Made by a program: the position numbers and the translations under genes. Below the pieces are notes generated by a model. The model was not told the DNA's origin. It ran no database searches and saw nothing but the letters and a program-made list of their open reading frames with translations. A stretch of DNA of 64,000 bases from Pannonibacter sp. XCT-53 (GTDB lineage Bacteria; Pseudomonadota; Alphaproteobacteria; Rhizobiales; Stappiaceae): positions 1,674,001-1,738,000 of the forward strand of contig NZ_JAABLQ010000001.1 of NCBI RefSeq assembly GCF_009915765.1, read 5' to 3'. This document shows, one piece after another, positions 49,221-56,865 of the stretch. How positions within the stretch are numbered: the stretch's first letter is position 1; every line of letters begins with the position of its first letter.

Positions 49221-49299
49221 GGCGAAACATTTGCGACCTGCCCGTAAAAATAAAGCAAATTCAATGCTTTACAAAAACGGTAACAGAATACCGCAAATT

Positions 49300-49728
49300 T
49301 CAGCGCTCCGGCGGCACCGAATAGGTCGCCGTCGCATGGGCGACCAGTGCCGCCTCTCCCTCGCCGGCGATGGCGCAGTCGACCACGGCCAGCCGCTTGC
49401 CCAGCTTGAGCAGGCGGCAGGTGGCGATGAGATCGCCCGGCGCGGGCTTCCTGAGAAAGTTGATATTGAGGTTCGTCGTCACCGCCAGCGCCACCGGGCC
49501 GATATGGCCGAGGATCACCACATAGGCCGCAAGGTCTGCGAGCGCCATCATCGCGGGGCCCGACACCGTGCCGCCGGGCCGCAGGTGCCGCTCGCTCGCG
49601 GTGAACCGCATCGCCGCCACCCCCGGCGCGAGGCTTTCCACCCGGTAGAGCGGACCGTCAAGATAGATCTGCGGAAACTCGCGGACCAGAAAGGCCTCCA
49701 CCTCGGCCACGCTCATCACGGGCTGCAT
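49300..49728 (-). CDS. PaaI family thioesterase
   Basis: A 142-residue hotdog-fold protein. Seen: RHLRPGGTVSGPAMMALADLAAYVVILGH, where the Gly-rich loop and the long helix of the hotdog lie, then LAVTTNLNINFLRKPAPGDLIA and a late C-terminal strand. Family members hydrolyse aryl- or acyl-CoA thioesters. The adjacent divergent enoyl-CoA hydratase-like gene suggests a shared acyl-CoA theme. The ATG at 49728 is used; a second Met is near (MSVAEVE). Confidence 0.85.
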   Translation of the reverse strand: MQPVMSVAEVEAFLVREFPQIYLDGPLYRVESLAPGVAAMRFTASERHLRPGGTVSGPAMMALADLAAYVVILGHIGPVALAVTTNLNINFLRKPAPGDLIATCRLLKLGKRLAVVDCAIAGEGEAALVAHATATYSVPPER

Positions 49729-49889
49729 TGCTGTCTCCCCTTCCCCGGTTTGCCCTGAGGCAAACGCTAGGGGAGCCGGGCGCCCCCCCGCAAGCCCCTG
49801 TTCCTCCCCCCTTCGGCCAGCTATCCTTTGTGCCGTTTCCAGCTTGCTGATAGGCCCGTTCCGGACCGACTTCCGACCGAGATCCCCGC

Positions 49890-50720
49890 ATGACCGCTTC
49901 TGCTTCCGCCTCTTCTGCCTCTTCCGCGCCGCGCCCGCCCGTCGGCAAGCTGCTGCACAAGGGCGTGCTGCGCCTTGTGCTGCAGCGGCCGGAGAAGATG
50001 AACGCCCTGTCGCGCGAGATGATGGACGCGCTTGCCGCCGAGCTGACCCTGGCCGGGCAGGATCCGGAGGTGCGTGTCGTCCTCCTTGGCGCCGAGGGCA
50101 AGGTGTTCTGTGCCGGCCACGACCTCAAGGAGCTGACCGCCGCACGGGCGGAGAGCGACGGGGGCCGGGCGACCTACGAGGCGATCCTGCGCCAGTGCTC
50201 GGATCTGATGCAGCAGATCGTCCGCCTGCCGAAGCCGGTGATTGCCGTGGTCACGGGGGTTGCCACCGCCGCCGGCTGCCAGCTGGTTGCCTCCTGCGAC
50301 CTGGCGCTGGCCACCGACACCGCCACCTTCTGCACGCCGGGCGTCAACATCGGCCTGTTCTGCTCGACGCCGATGGTCGCCCTCAGCCGCAATGCCAGCC
50401 CGAAGCAGGCGATGGAAATGCTGCTGACGGGCGAATCGATCGATGCCTCGACCGCCAAGTCCTTCGGCCTGATCAACCGCATCATTCCGGCCGACTATCT
50501 CGACCAGGTGGTGCAGAAATACGCCGAGGTGATCGCGTCGAAGTCGCCGCTGACGCTGAAGATCGGCAAGGAGGCCTTCTATCGCCAGCTCGAGATGCCG
50601 CTGGCGCAAGCTTACGACTACGCCGCCTCGGTGATGGTGGAGAACATGCTCACCCGCGACGCCGAGGAAGGCATCACCGCCTTCCTGCAGAAGCGCGCGC
50701 CCGAGTGGCGGGGAGAGTGA
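49890..50720 (+). CDS. Enoyl-CoA hydratase/isomerase family protein (ECHDC3-like)
   Basis: A 276-residue crotonase-fold protein. Seen: NALSREMMDAL, the oxyanion-hole block GKVFCAGHDLKEL, and the second block TAAGCQLVASCDLALATDTATF, then NIGLFCSTPMVALSRN. The AGHDLKE motif and the cysteine after the second block recall the ECHDC3-type subgroup, whose physiological substrate is poorly defined. The catalytic Glu pair of classical hydratases is not evident at the usual sites, so it may not be a normal beta-oxidation hydratase. It is 4 bases before the next gene, probably co-transcribed. Confidence 0.88.
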   Translation: MTASASASSASSAPRPPVGKLLHKGVLRLVLQRPEKMNALSREMMDALAAELTLAGQDPEVRVVLLGAEGKVFCAGHDLKELTAARAESDGGRATYEAILRQCSDLMQQIVRLPKPVIAVVTGVATAAGCQLVASCDLALATDTATFCTPGVNIGLFCSTPMVALSRNASPKQAMEMLLTGESIDASTAKSFGLINRIIPADYLDQVVQKYAEVIASKSPLTLKIGKEAFYRQLEMPLAQAYDYAASVMVENMLTRDAEEGITAFLQKRAPEWRGE

Positions 50721-50724
50721 GCCC

Positions 50725-51255
50725 ATGCCCGACTATTCCGATGACCTGATCCGGCGCGTCCTGTCCGGGACCCGCTCCATTGCCATCATCGGGGCGAGCG
50801 CCAACGAGGTGCGGCCGTCGTTCTTCGTCACCAAGTACCTCATTGCCAAGGGCTTCGAGGTCTGGCCGGTCAATCCGGGCCTTGCCGGCAAGGAGCTGCT
50901 CGGCCGGCCGGTGCATGGGCGCCTGTCTGACATCCCTGCCGCCATCGACATGGTCGACATCTTCCGCGCGTCGGATGCGGTGCCCGGCATCGTCGGGGAG
51001 GCTCTTGGCCTGCCCTCGCGTCCCAAGGTCATCTGGATGCAGCTCGGCGTCGAGCATGCGGACGCTGCAGCCAAGGCCGAGGCTGCCGGGCTCACGGTGA
51101 TCATGAACCGCTGCCCGAAGATCGAATATGGCCGGCTCTCCGGCGAGATCGGCTGGATGGGCGTCAACTCCCGCAGCCTCTCCTCCAGGCGCCCGGTGCT
51201 CGCCGACGGGTTCCAGCATCGCGGACTGCCCGATGGCGCGACGCCCTCGGAGTGA
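50725..51255 (+). CDS. CoA-binding domain protein (YccU-like)
   Basis: A 176-residue protein with a Rossmann-type CoA-binding domain. Seen: SIAIIGASANEVRPSFFVTKYLIAKGFEVWPVNPG (nucleotide binding), GRPVHGRLSDIP, VDIFRASDAVP, PKVIWMQLGVEH and VIMNRCPKIEY, the cysteine-containing block of this family. Function unknown. It starts 4 bases after the enoyl-CoA hydratase-like gene and is followed by the sulfhydrylase gene, an order common in alphaproteobacteria. Confidence 0.88.
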   Translation: MPDYSDDLIRRVLSGTRSIAIIGASANEVRPSFFVTKYLIAKGFEVWPVNPGLAGKELLGRPVHGRLSDIPAAIDMVDIFRASDAVPGIVGEALGLPSRPKVIWMQLGVEHADAAAKAEAAGLTVIMNRCPKIEYGRLSGEIGWMGVNSRSLSSRRPVLADGFQHRGLPDGATPSE

Positions 51256-51416
51256 GGCAGCGCGGCGCGCAAGGCTGACGTTGCGTGCGCTGGAAAGGTG
51301 GAGCAAAACATGCCCGCGAGGCAGCGTTTCCCGCAAAAGCTGTCTTTGACCTTCGCCTGCCCCTCGTCCAAACTCCCGATCCGGCAAGACCCCTTGCAGT
51401 TCTTCGGGAGGATGGA

Positions 51417-52706
51417 ATGACTGACGCAACTCCGGGCTTTTCCACGCTGGCGATCCATGCAGGCGCCCAGCCGGACCCGTCCACCGGCGCGCGCGTGACG
51501 CCGATCTACCAGACCGCGTCCTTCGTCTTCGATGACGTCGACCACGCCGCCTCGCTGTTCGGCCTGCAGGCCTTCGGCAACATCTACACCCGCATCACCA
51601 ACCCGACAACCGCCGTTCTGGAAGAGCGGGTTGCGGCACTGGAAGGCGGCACCGCCGCCCTGGCCGTCGCCTCCGGCCACGCCGCCCAGCTCCTTGCCTT
51701 CCACACGCTGATGACCCCGGGCGACAGCATCGTTGCCTCGACCAAGCTCTATGGCGGCTCGATCAACCAGCTCAATCACTCGTTCAAGAGCTTCGGCTGG
51801 AACGTCATCTGGGCCGATCCGTCGGACCTTGCCGCCTTCGAGGCCGCCGTTGACGAGACCACCAAGGCGATCTTCATCGAGAGCCTGGCCAACCCGGGCG
51901 GCATCGTCACCGACATCGCCGGCATCGCGGCCATCGCCAAGAAGAAGGGCGTGCCGCTCGTCGTCGACAACACGCTGGCCACGCCGTACCTGATCCGCCC
52001 GATCGAGCATGGCGCCGACATCGTCCTGCATTCGCTGACCAAGTTCATGGGCGGCCACGGCAACTCCATGGGCGGCGTCATTGTCGATGCCGGCACGTTC
52101 AACTGGTCGGCCAGCGGCCGCTATCCGCTCCTGTCCTCGCCGCGTCCGGAGTACCAGGGCATGGTGCTGCACGAGACCTTCGGCAACTTCTCCTTCGCCA
52201 TTGCCTGCCGCGTGCTTGGCCTGCGCGACCTTGGCCCCGCCATCTCGCCGTTCAACGCCTTCATGATCCTGACCGGCATCGAGACCCTGCCGCTGCGCAT
52301 GCAGCGTCACTGCGACAACGCGCTCAAGGTGGCCGAGTACCTGTCGACCCATCCCAAGGTCGCATGGGTGTCCTACGCTGCCCTGCCGGGCGACAAGGGC
52401 CACGACCTCTTCAGGAAGTACTGCCCGAAGGGCGCCGGCGCGGTGTTCACCTTCGGCGTCAAGGGCGGCTATGACGCGGGCGTTGCCCTCGTCTCGGGCG
52501 TCAGCCTGTTCTCGCATCTGGCCAACATCGGCGACACCCGCTCGCTGATCATCCACCCGGCCTCGACCACGCATCGCCAGCTCTCCGACGAGCAGAAGAC
52601 GCGCGCCGGCGCCGGTCCGGACGTGGTGCGCCTGTCGATCGGCCTCGAGGATGTCGCCGACATCATCGCCGACCTCGACCAGGCGCTGGCCAAGCTGCCG
52701 GGCTGA
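51417..52706 (+). CDS. O-acetylhomoserine aminocarboxypropyltransferase (sulfhydrylase)
   Basis: A 429-residue PLP enzyme of the Cys/Met metabolism family that makes homocysteine from O-acetylhomoserine and sulfide. Seen: FSTLAIHAGAQPDPSTGARVTPIYQTASFVF, YTRITNPTTAVLEERVAALEGG, the PLP Lys in SLTKFMGGHG, and a C-terminal SLIIHPASTTHRQL. The length near 430, longer than cystathionine synthases, is typical of MetY. A GGGAGG site precedes the ATG at 51417. It receives homoserine-derived substrate from hom. I looked for a SAM-II riboswitch upstream without finding the conserved core. Confidence 0.92.
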   Translation: MTDATPGFSTLAIHAGAQPDPSTGARVTPIYQTASFVFDDVDHAASLFGLQAFGNIYTRITNPTTAVLEERVAALEGGTAALAVASGHAAQLLAFHTLMTPGDSIVASTKLYGGSINQLNHSFKSFGWNVIWADPSDLAAFEAAVDETTKAIFIESLANPGGIVTDIAGIAAIAKKKGVPLVVDNTLATPYLIRPIEHGADIVLHSLTKFMGGHGNSMGGVIVDAGTFNWSASGRYPLLSSPRPEYQGMVLHETFGNFSFAIACRVLGLRDLGPAISPFNAFMILTGIETLPLRMQRHCDNALKVAEYLSTHPKVAWVSYAALPGDKGHDLFRKYCPKGAGAVFTFGVKGGYDAGVALVSGVSLFSHLANIGDTRSLIIHPASTTHRQLSDEQKTRAGAGPDVVRLSIGLEDVADIIADLDQALAKLPG

Positions 52707-52732
52707 TCGTCGCCAGGCTCATCTGAAACATG

Positions 52733-52768
52733 AAAGCCCCGCCGGAGCGATCCGGCGGGGCTTTTTCG
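52733..52768 (+). terminator. Intrinsic terminator after the sulfhydrylase gene
   Basis: AAAGCCCCGCCGGA-GCGA-TCCGGCGGGGCTTTTT, a long stem with a T-run, 26 bases after the stop. Confidence 0.9.
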
Positions 52769-52844
52769 TTGGAAATGAATCCCTTCGGCGCAACAGCGAA
52801 GAAATCGAGTCGGGTGCCTCACATCCTGATTCTGAGAAACTGAA

Positions 52845-53927
52845 TCAGCTGCGCAGCGGCGCCTCGCCCTTCAGCCGGACGAGATATTCCACCGCCATGC
52901 CGAGCACGATCACCGCCATGGCCTGATGCAGCAGCGCCACGTCGAGCGGCACATGCAGCAGCAGCGTGGTGATGCCGATGGCCGCCTGGGCGAAGATCAC
53001 CCCCGTCAGCAGCATCACCGTGGCCCGGAGCCCCTTGTGGGCGTTGCGCTTCAGCGTCATCACCAGCAGCGCGACGACCGCCGCCATCAGCACATAGGCG
53101 CCGATCCGGTGCTGGAACTGCACCGTCATCACGTTCTCGAAGAAATTCTTCCAGGCCGGCTCCATCGCCAGGAGACCGGCGGGCACCCACTGTCCGTCCA
53201 TCAGCGGCCAGGTGTTGAAGGTGAGACCGGCATTGAGGCCGGCGACGAGGCCGCCCAGGAAGATCTGCAGCACAACGAGACCCATCACGGCCCAGCCGGC
53301 CCGGCGCAACAGATCCGCATCGCGCGGTGTCGCCTCCGTATGCGGGGCAAGGCGCCGCGCGATCCAGAAGACATAGGCGAAGATGATGCAGGCCAGGGTC
53401 AGGTGGGTGGCGAGCCGGTACTGGCTCACGTCCGTGCGCTCGACGAGGCCGGAGGCGACCATCCACCAGCCGACCGCCCCCTGCAGGCCGCCGAGGAAGA
53501 GACCGAACAGCAGCGGCAGCTTCAGCCCGCGCTCGATCCGGCCGGTGGCCCAGAAGAAGGCCAGCGGCAGCGCATAGGCGAGGCCGATGAAGCGGCCGAG
53601 CTGCCGGTGCGCCCATTCCCACCAGAAGATGAACTTGAACTCGTCCAGGCTCATGCCCTTGTTGATGAGCTGGTACTGCGGGATCTGGCGGTACTTGTCG
53701 AATTCCTCGAGCCACTCCGCTTCGCTGAGCGGCGGAATGGTGCCATGGATCGGCTTCCACTCGGTGATGGAGAGGCCGGACTCGGTGAGACGCGTGGCGC
53801 CCCCCACGACCACCATGGCCAGGATCAGCAGGCAGATGCCATAGAGCCAGAAGCGGATCTGGGTGCGGTTGCGCACCTGCGCGGGCGTCAGGGCCGCGAC
53901 GGGCGCGGCAGCAGCAGACAAGACCAT
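52845..53927 (-). CDS. ctaA: Heme A synthase (CtaA/Cox15)
   Basis: A 360-residue, eight-helix membrane protein that oxidises heme O to heme A for cytochrome aa3 oxidase. Seen: VVVGGATRLTESGLSITEWKP in the first helix region (Cox15 hallmark), WEWAHRQLGRFIG, LGGLQGAVGWWMVASGL, RLATHLTLA, QIFLGGLVAGLNAG and VQFQHRIGAYVL, giving the conserved heme-ligand histidines in helices 2, 4, 6 and 8. The ATG at 53927 is chosen. The 3' end is convergent with the sulfhydrylase gene, which has its own terminator. Confidence 0.95.
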   Translation of the reverse strand: MVLSAAAAPVAALTPAQVRNRTQIRFWLYGICLLILAMVVVGGATRLTESGLSITEWKPIHGTIPPLSEAEWLEEFDKYRQIPQYQLINKGMSLDEFKFIFWWEWAHRQLGRFIGLAYALPLAFFWATGRIERGLKLPLLFGLFLGGLQGAVGWWMVASGLVERTDVSQYRLATHLTLACIIFAYVFWIARRLAPHTEATPRDADLLRRAGWAVMGLVVLQIFLGGLVAGLNAGLTFNTWPLMDGQWVPAGLLAMEPAWKNFFENVMTVQFQHRIGAYVLMAAVVALLVMTLKRNAHKGLRATVMLLTGVIFAQAAIGITTLLLHVPLDVALLHQAMAVIVLGMAVEYLVRLKGEAPLRS

Positions 53928-54065
53928 TTTATTTGCGTCCGGGATTTGACGTATGAGGCGTTGGGATATAGGTCCCCGCAGGACGGGGCAAGACCCGCCC
54001 CTCCCGACAGGCCCCCGCACGGCTGTCTCGACCTTGCGACATTGCGACGCTGCGGGTCGGGCCCA

Positions 54066-54142
54066 GGCTGGAGCCAGGCCGGAGCCACGCCGGAATCACG
54101 CCGGAACCGGGCCGGAACCGGGCCTAAACCGGGCCGGAGCCG
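54066..54142. repeat. 11-bp tandem repeat, seven degenerate units
   Basis: Consecutive units of GGCCGGAACCG type at 54066, 54077, 54088, 54099, 54110, 54121 and 54132. It is the only notable feature of the spacer between ctaA and the DUF2842 gene (54021-54243). Confidence 0.8.
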
Positions 54143-54243
54143 GTCCTGATCGGGCGCCGACCTGGACCGGACCGCGGAAGGGAGGGCTGGCGGGATGCGG
54201 GTCATGCGGTTTATGAGCAGGCCGACACACAGGGAGTTTCTCG

Positions 54244-54456
54244 ATGCCTTCGCTGCGCAAGTTCATCGGCATGGTCGCGCTGGTCGTGTTCGTCGTCGTC
54301 TATGCCCTCGTCGCCATGGTCATCGGCGACATGACGCTGCAACAGTCGTCGCATCTGGTGCGCTTCGGCTTCTTCGCCGTGGCGGGACTGGTGTGGGTGA
54401 TTCCGGCCGGCGCCATCATCTGGTGGATGCAGCGCGGCGGGAAACAGCGCGGCTGA
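54244..54456 (+). CDS. DUF2842 family small membrane protein
   Basis: A 70-residue protein with two hydrophobic helices (about 9-28 and 40-60) and a basic C-terminus (MQRGGKQRG). The pattern PSLRKFIGMVALVVFVVVYALVAM, then RFGFFAVAGLVWVIPAGAIIWWM, matches DUF2842, found next to ctaA in many alphaproteobacteria, where it may act in cytochrome oxidase assembly (inference from neighbours). The last 41 bases overlap the 3' end of the opposite-strand deacetylase. Confidence 0.85.
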   Translation: MPSLRKFIGMVALVVFVVVYALVAMVIGDMTLQQSSHLVRFGFFAVAGLVWVIPAGAIIWWMQRGGKQRG

Positions 54457-55498
54457 GCCCGGAGGCGGCGCGGAACAGGACGAAGGGAGCCCCCGTCAGG
54501 TATTCCTCGACGTAGACCGGATCCTGGAAATGCCCGTTCAGCGACACACGGGGCAGGTGCATCAGGTCGCGCGCATGGGCGGACGTGAGCACGCCGGGTC
54601 GGGTCGTCACGGCCGCCTGGAAGCCCAGCTCGGCAATCAGCCGCGCTTCGCGGGCGCCCGCGGCGTCGAGATCGCCATAGGGATAGGCGAAGACCTGCGG
54701 CCGCAGGCCCAGTTCCGCCTCGATGCGGGTCATGCCGCGCTCGACATCCGCGCGCGCCTCCGCCTCGGACAGGCGGGCAAGCGCGAAATGGTCATGGGTA
54801 TGCGCGCCGATGGTGACATGCCGGTCGCGCGACAGCGCCCGCAGGTCGTCCCAGGACATCATCAACTCGCCGGCGAGCGCTGCCAGATCGAGACCGTTGC
54901 CGGCTGCCAGCTTGCGCACCAGCGCCCGCTGCTCGCGCTCGTCCGTCTCGCGGATGAGGACGTCGCGCAGCACGGAAAAGCAGGTGGCCTTCTCCTCCGG
55001 CGTGCCGCAGGGCAGTTCGGTCAGGCCGCCCTGCACCGAGGCGGTCAGCCGGTCGCGTTCGCGGATCAGCCGTTCCAGCGCCACCCACCACAGCTCGGAG
55101 GTCCGGTCGATCAGGCCGGAGGTGATGAACAGGGTCATCGGAACGCCGAGGGCCTTCAGCACCGGATAGGCCTGTTCCAGGTTGTCCCGGTAGCCGTCGT
55201 CGAAGGTCAGCACCGCGAAGCGCTCGTTGCCGTAGCCGAGCGCGAGGCGATCGATCGCCTCCGTCAGCGAGACGATGCGGTAGCCGTGGCGGCCCAGAAC
55301 ATCGACCACCTGACCCAGAAACTCGGGCGTGATCTCCAGATGGGCGTTGGGCTGAAACGGGTCATCCGACTTCGGCCGGACGCTGTGCAACGTGAAGATG
55401 ATGCCGCAACCACGGGTCAGCGGGGCCATGAGGCGCGGCAGCCAGGTGTTGCGCAACACCCAGAAGCTCGCCGAAAAGAACCGCCGCCTGAAATCCAT
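54416..55498 (-). CDS. Polysaccharide deacetylase (NodB-type, CE4)
   Basis: A 360-residue CE4 enzyme. Seen: FTLHSV, AVLTFDDGYRDN (the metal-binding TFDDG), TIGAHTHDH (the HxxxH-type metal ligands) and VFAYPYGDLDAA, followed by a long C-terminal part. It removes acetyl groups from N-acetyl sugars of an extracellular polymer. The ATG at 55498 is used. It is convergent with DUF2842 and overlaps it by 41 bases. It borders the polysaccharide cluster at 55599-64000 and probably acts on the same polymer. Confidence 0.85.
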   Translation of the reverse strand: MDFRRRFFSASFWVLRNTWLPRLMAPLTRGCGIIFTLHSVRPKSDDPFQPNAHLEITPEFLGQVVDVLGRHGYRIVSLTEAIDRLALGYGNERFAVLTFDDGYRDNLEQAYPVLKALGVPMTLFITSGLIDRTSELWWVALERLIRERDRLTASVQGGLTELPCGTPEEKATCFSVLRDVLIRETDEREQRALVRKLAAGNGLDLAALAGELMMSWDDLRALSRDRHVTIGAHTHDHFALARLSEAEARADVERGMTRIEAELGLRPQVFAYPYGDLDAAGAREARLIAELGFQAAVTTRPGVLTSAHARDLMHLPRVSLNGHFQDPVYVEEYLTGAPFVLFRAASGLSRAVSRRAASTR

Positions 55499-55598
55499 CG
55501 TCGCTCCGGACACTGCACTTGCGCGCCTAAGTACGCTTTTTTTAGAGATTGTTGCAATGCTCCGCTGCACCAATTGCGCGTCGGGACGACAGGAACTC

Positions 55599-56804
55599 AT
55601 GGCCCAGGCAGACAAGACCGGCCAAACGCCCCGTTTTGCCCCCGTCCTGTCCGTGGCCGGCTACGACATCGAGCTGCATGACGACCTCGGCTCCGTGGCG
55701 CCCCGCTGGCTGGCGCTCGAATCCGGCGGGCTGTCCTGTCTGTATCACCGGCATGACTGGCTCGCGGCCTGGCAGGCGCATGTGGGCTCCCCTCTGGCGC
55801 ACCGGCCGCTCCTCGCCCTCGGGCGGCGCGACGGCGAGACCGCCTTCCTCTGGCCGCTCGCCCTGGTCGAGGATCGCAGCCTTGGCATTCCCCTGCGCCG
55901 TCTTTCGTGGCTGGGCGCTCGCCACGGCAACCAGAACACCGGCGTCTGGGCGCCTGAGACCTATGCCTGTTTCACGTCCGGGGAGGCCGGGCGCTGCCTG
56001 CGGGAGATCGCGCGGGGCGCCGGCGCCGATCTCGTCCGGCTCGAGCACATTCCCGAAACCTGGGCCGGCCGGCCCCATCCCATGGCGGACCTGCCGGGAC
56101 AGGCGAGCGTCAATAGCGTCCATGCCGGGCCGCTCGGAGCTCCCTATGACGCGCTGCTGCGCCGGCGCCACGACCGCGATGCCCGGCGCAAGCTCGACAA
56201 GAAGCGCAAGGCGCTGGCCCGCCTCGGTCCGGTGGTCGTCGAGACGGCGACAAGTCCCGAGGCCCGTGCGGAGGCGCTTGCAGCCTTCCTCGCGCAGCGC
56301 GCCGCCCGCGCGGCGTCCGCCGGCATTCCCAATGTCTTCGGCGATCCGGCGCTGGCCGGGTTCGTCGCTGCCCTCCTTGCTCCCGCCGACGGGCGGCCGC
56401 CGGTGCTCACGGCCGCGCTCCTGCGGGTCGGCGGCGTCATCCGCGCCACCTATCTGACCGGCCAGAGCGGGACCACGCTGCATGCCTATGCCAACAGCAT
56501 TGCCCAGGACGACAGCCTGCCCCACAGCCCGGGCGTGCTGCTGCTCGCCGGGCTGATCGAGGCGGCGTCCGGCGACCCGTCGCTGGACACCCTCGACCTC
56601 GGCCTCGGCGACGAACGCTACAAGCAGGCCTGGACCGATCCCCTGCCCTTGCGCGACATCAGTCTTGCCACCAGCACGGCCGGCCGGCTCGCGGGGGCGG
56701 TGGCGGCGGGCCTCAGCGCCGGCAAGCGCCGCCTGCGCGCCTCGCCGCGCCTGTGGTCCCTGATCCGGTCGCTGCGCCGGCTCGGCGCCCGGCGCGGGGC
56801 ATGA
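55599..56804 (+). CDS. GNAT family acetyltransferase (CelD/BcsL-like)
   Basis: A 401-residue protein of the GNAT superfamily group found in polysaccharide clusters. Seen: PRWLALESGGLSCLYHRHDWLAAWQAH, SWLGARHGNQNTGVWAPE, the basic stretch DARRKLDKKRKALARLGPVV typical of CelD-like proteins, and DTLDLGLGDERYKQAWTDPL near the end. It probably transfers an acyl group to a sugar or lipid intermediate. The ATG at 55599 is preferred, with AGGA ahead; ATG 55557 is possible. The gene is divergent from the deacetylase and convergent with the ExoP-like gene. Confidence 0.75.
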   Translation: MAQADKTGQTPRFAPVLSVAGYDIELHDDLGSVAPRWLALESGGLSCLYHRHDWLAAWQAHVGSPLAHRPLLALGRRDGETAFLWPLALVEDRSLGIPLRRLSWLGARHGNQNTGVWAPETYACFTSGEAGRCLREIARGAGADLVRLEHIPETWAGRPHPMADLPGQASVNSVHAGPLGAPYDALLRRRHDRDARRKLDKKRKALARLGPVVVETATSPEARAEALAAFLAQRAARAASAGIPNVFGDPALAGFVAALLAPADGRPPVLTAALLRVGGVIRATYLTGQSGTTLHAYANSIAQDDSLPHSPGVLLLAGLIEAASGDPSLDTLDLGLGDERYKQAWTDPLPLRDISLATSTAGRLAGAVAAGLSAGKRRLRASPRLWSLIRSLRRLGARRGA

Positions 56805-56834
56805 AAAAAGCCCCGCAGGCGACCCTGCGGGGCG
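56803..56834 (-). terminator. Terminator for the ExoP-like gene
   Basis: GCCCCGCAGG-CGA-CCCTGCGGGGC; on the minus strand the stem is followed by TTTTTT. It lies 31 bases after the stop of the ExoP-like gene and overlaps the stop of the GNAT gene. Confidence 0.85.
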
Positions 56835-56865
56835 GATGCGGCTCTAAGGGGCCGGCGCTGCCGGC

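Noticed and set aside
51256..51416. SAM-II type riboswitch upstream of the sulfhydrylase gene
   Set aside because: The context is right for alphaproteobacteria, but the conserved core (GCTAAA with its pseudoknot partner) was not found in the leader.
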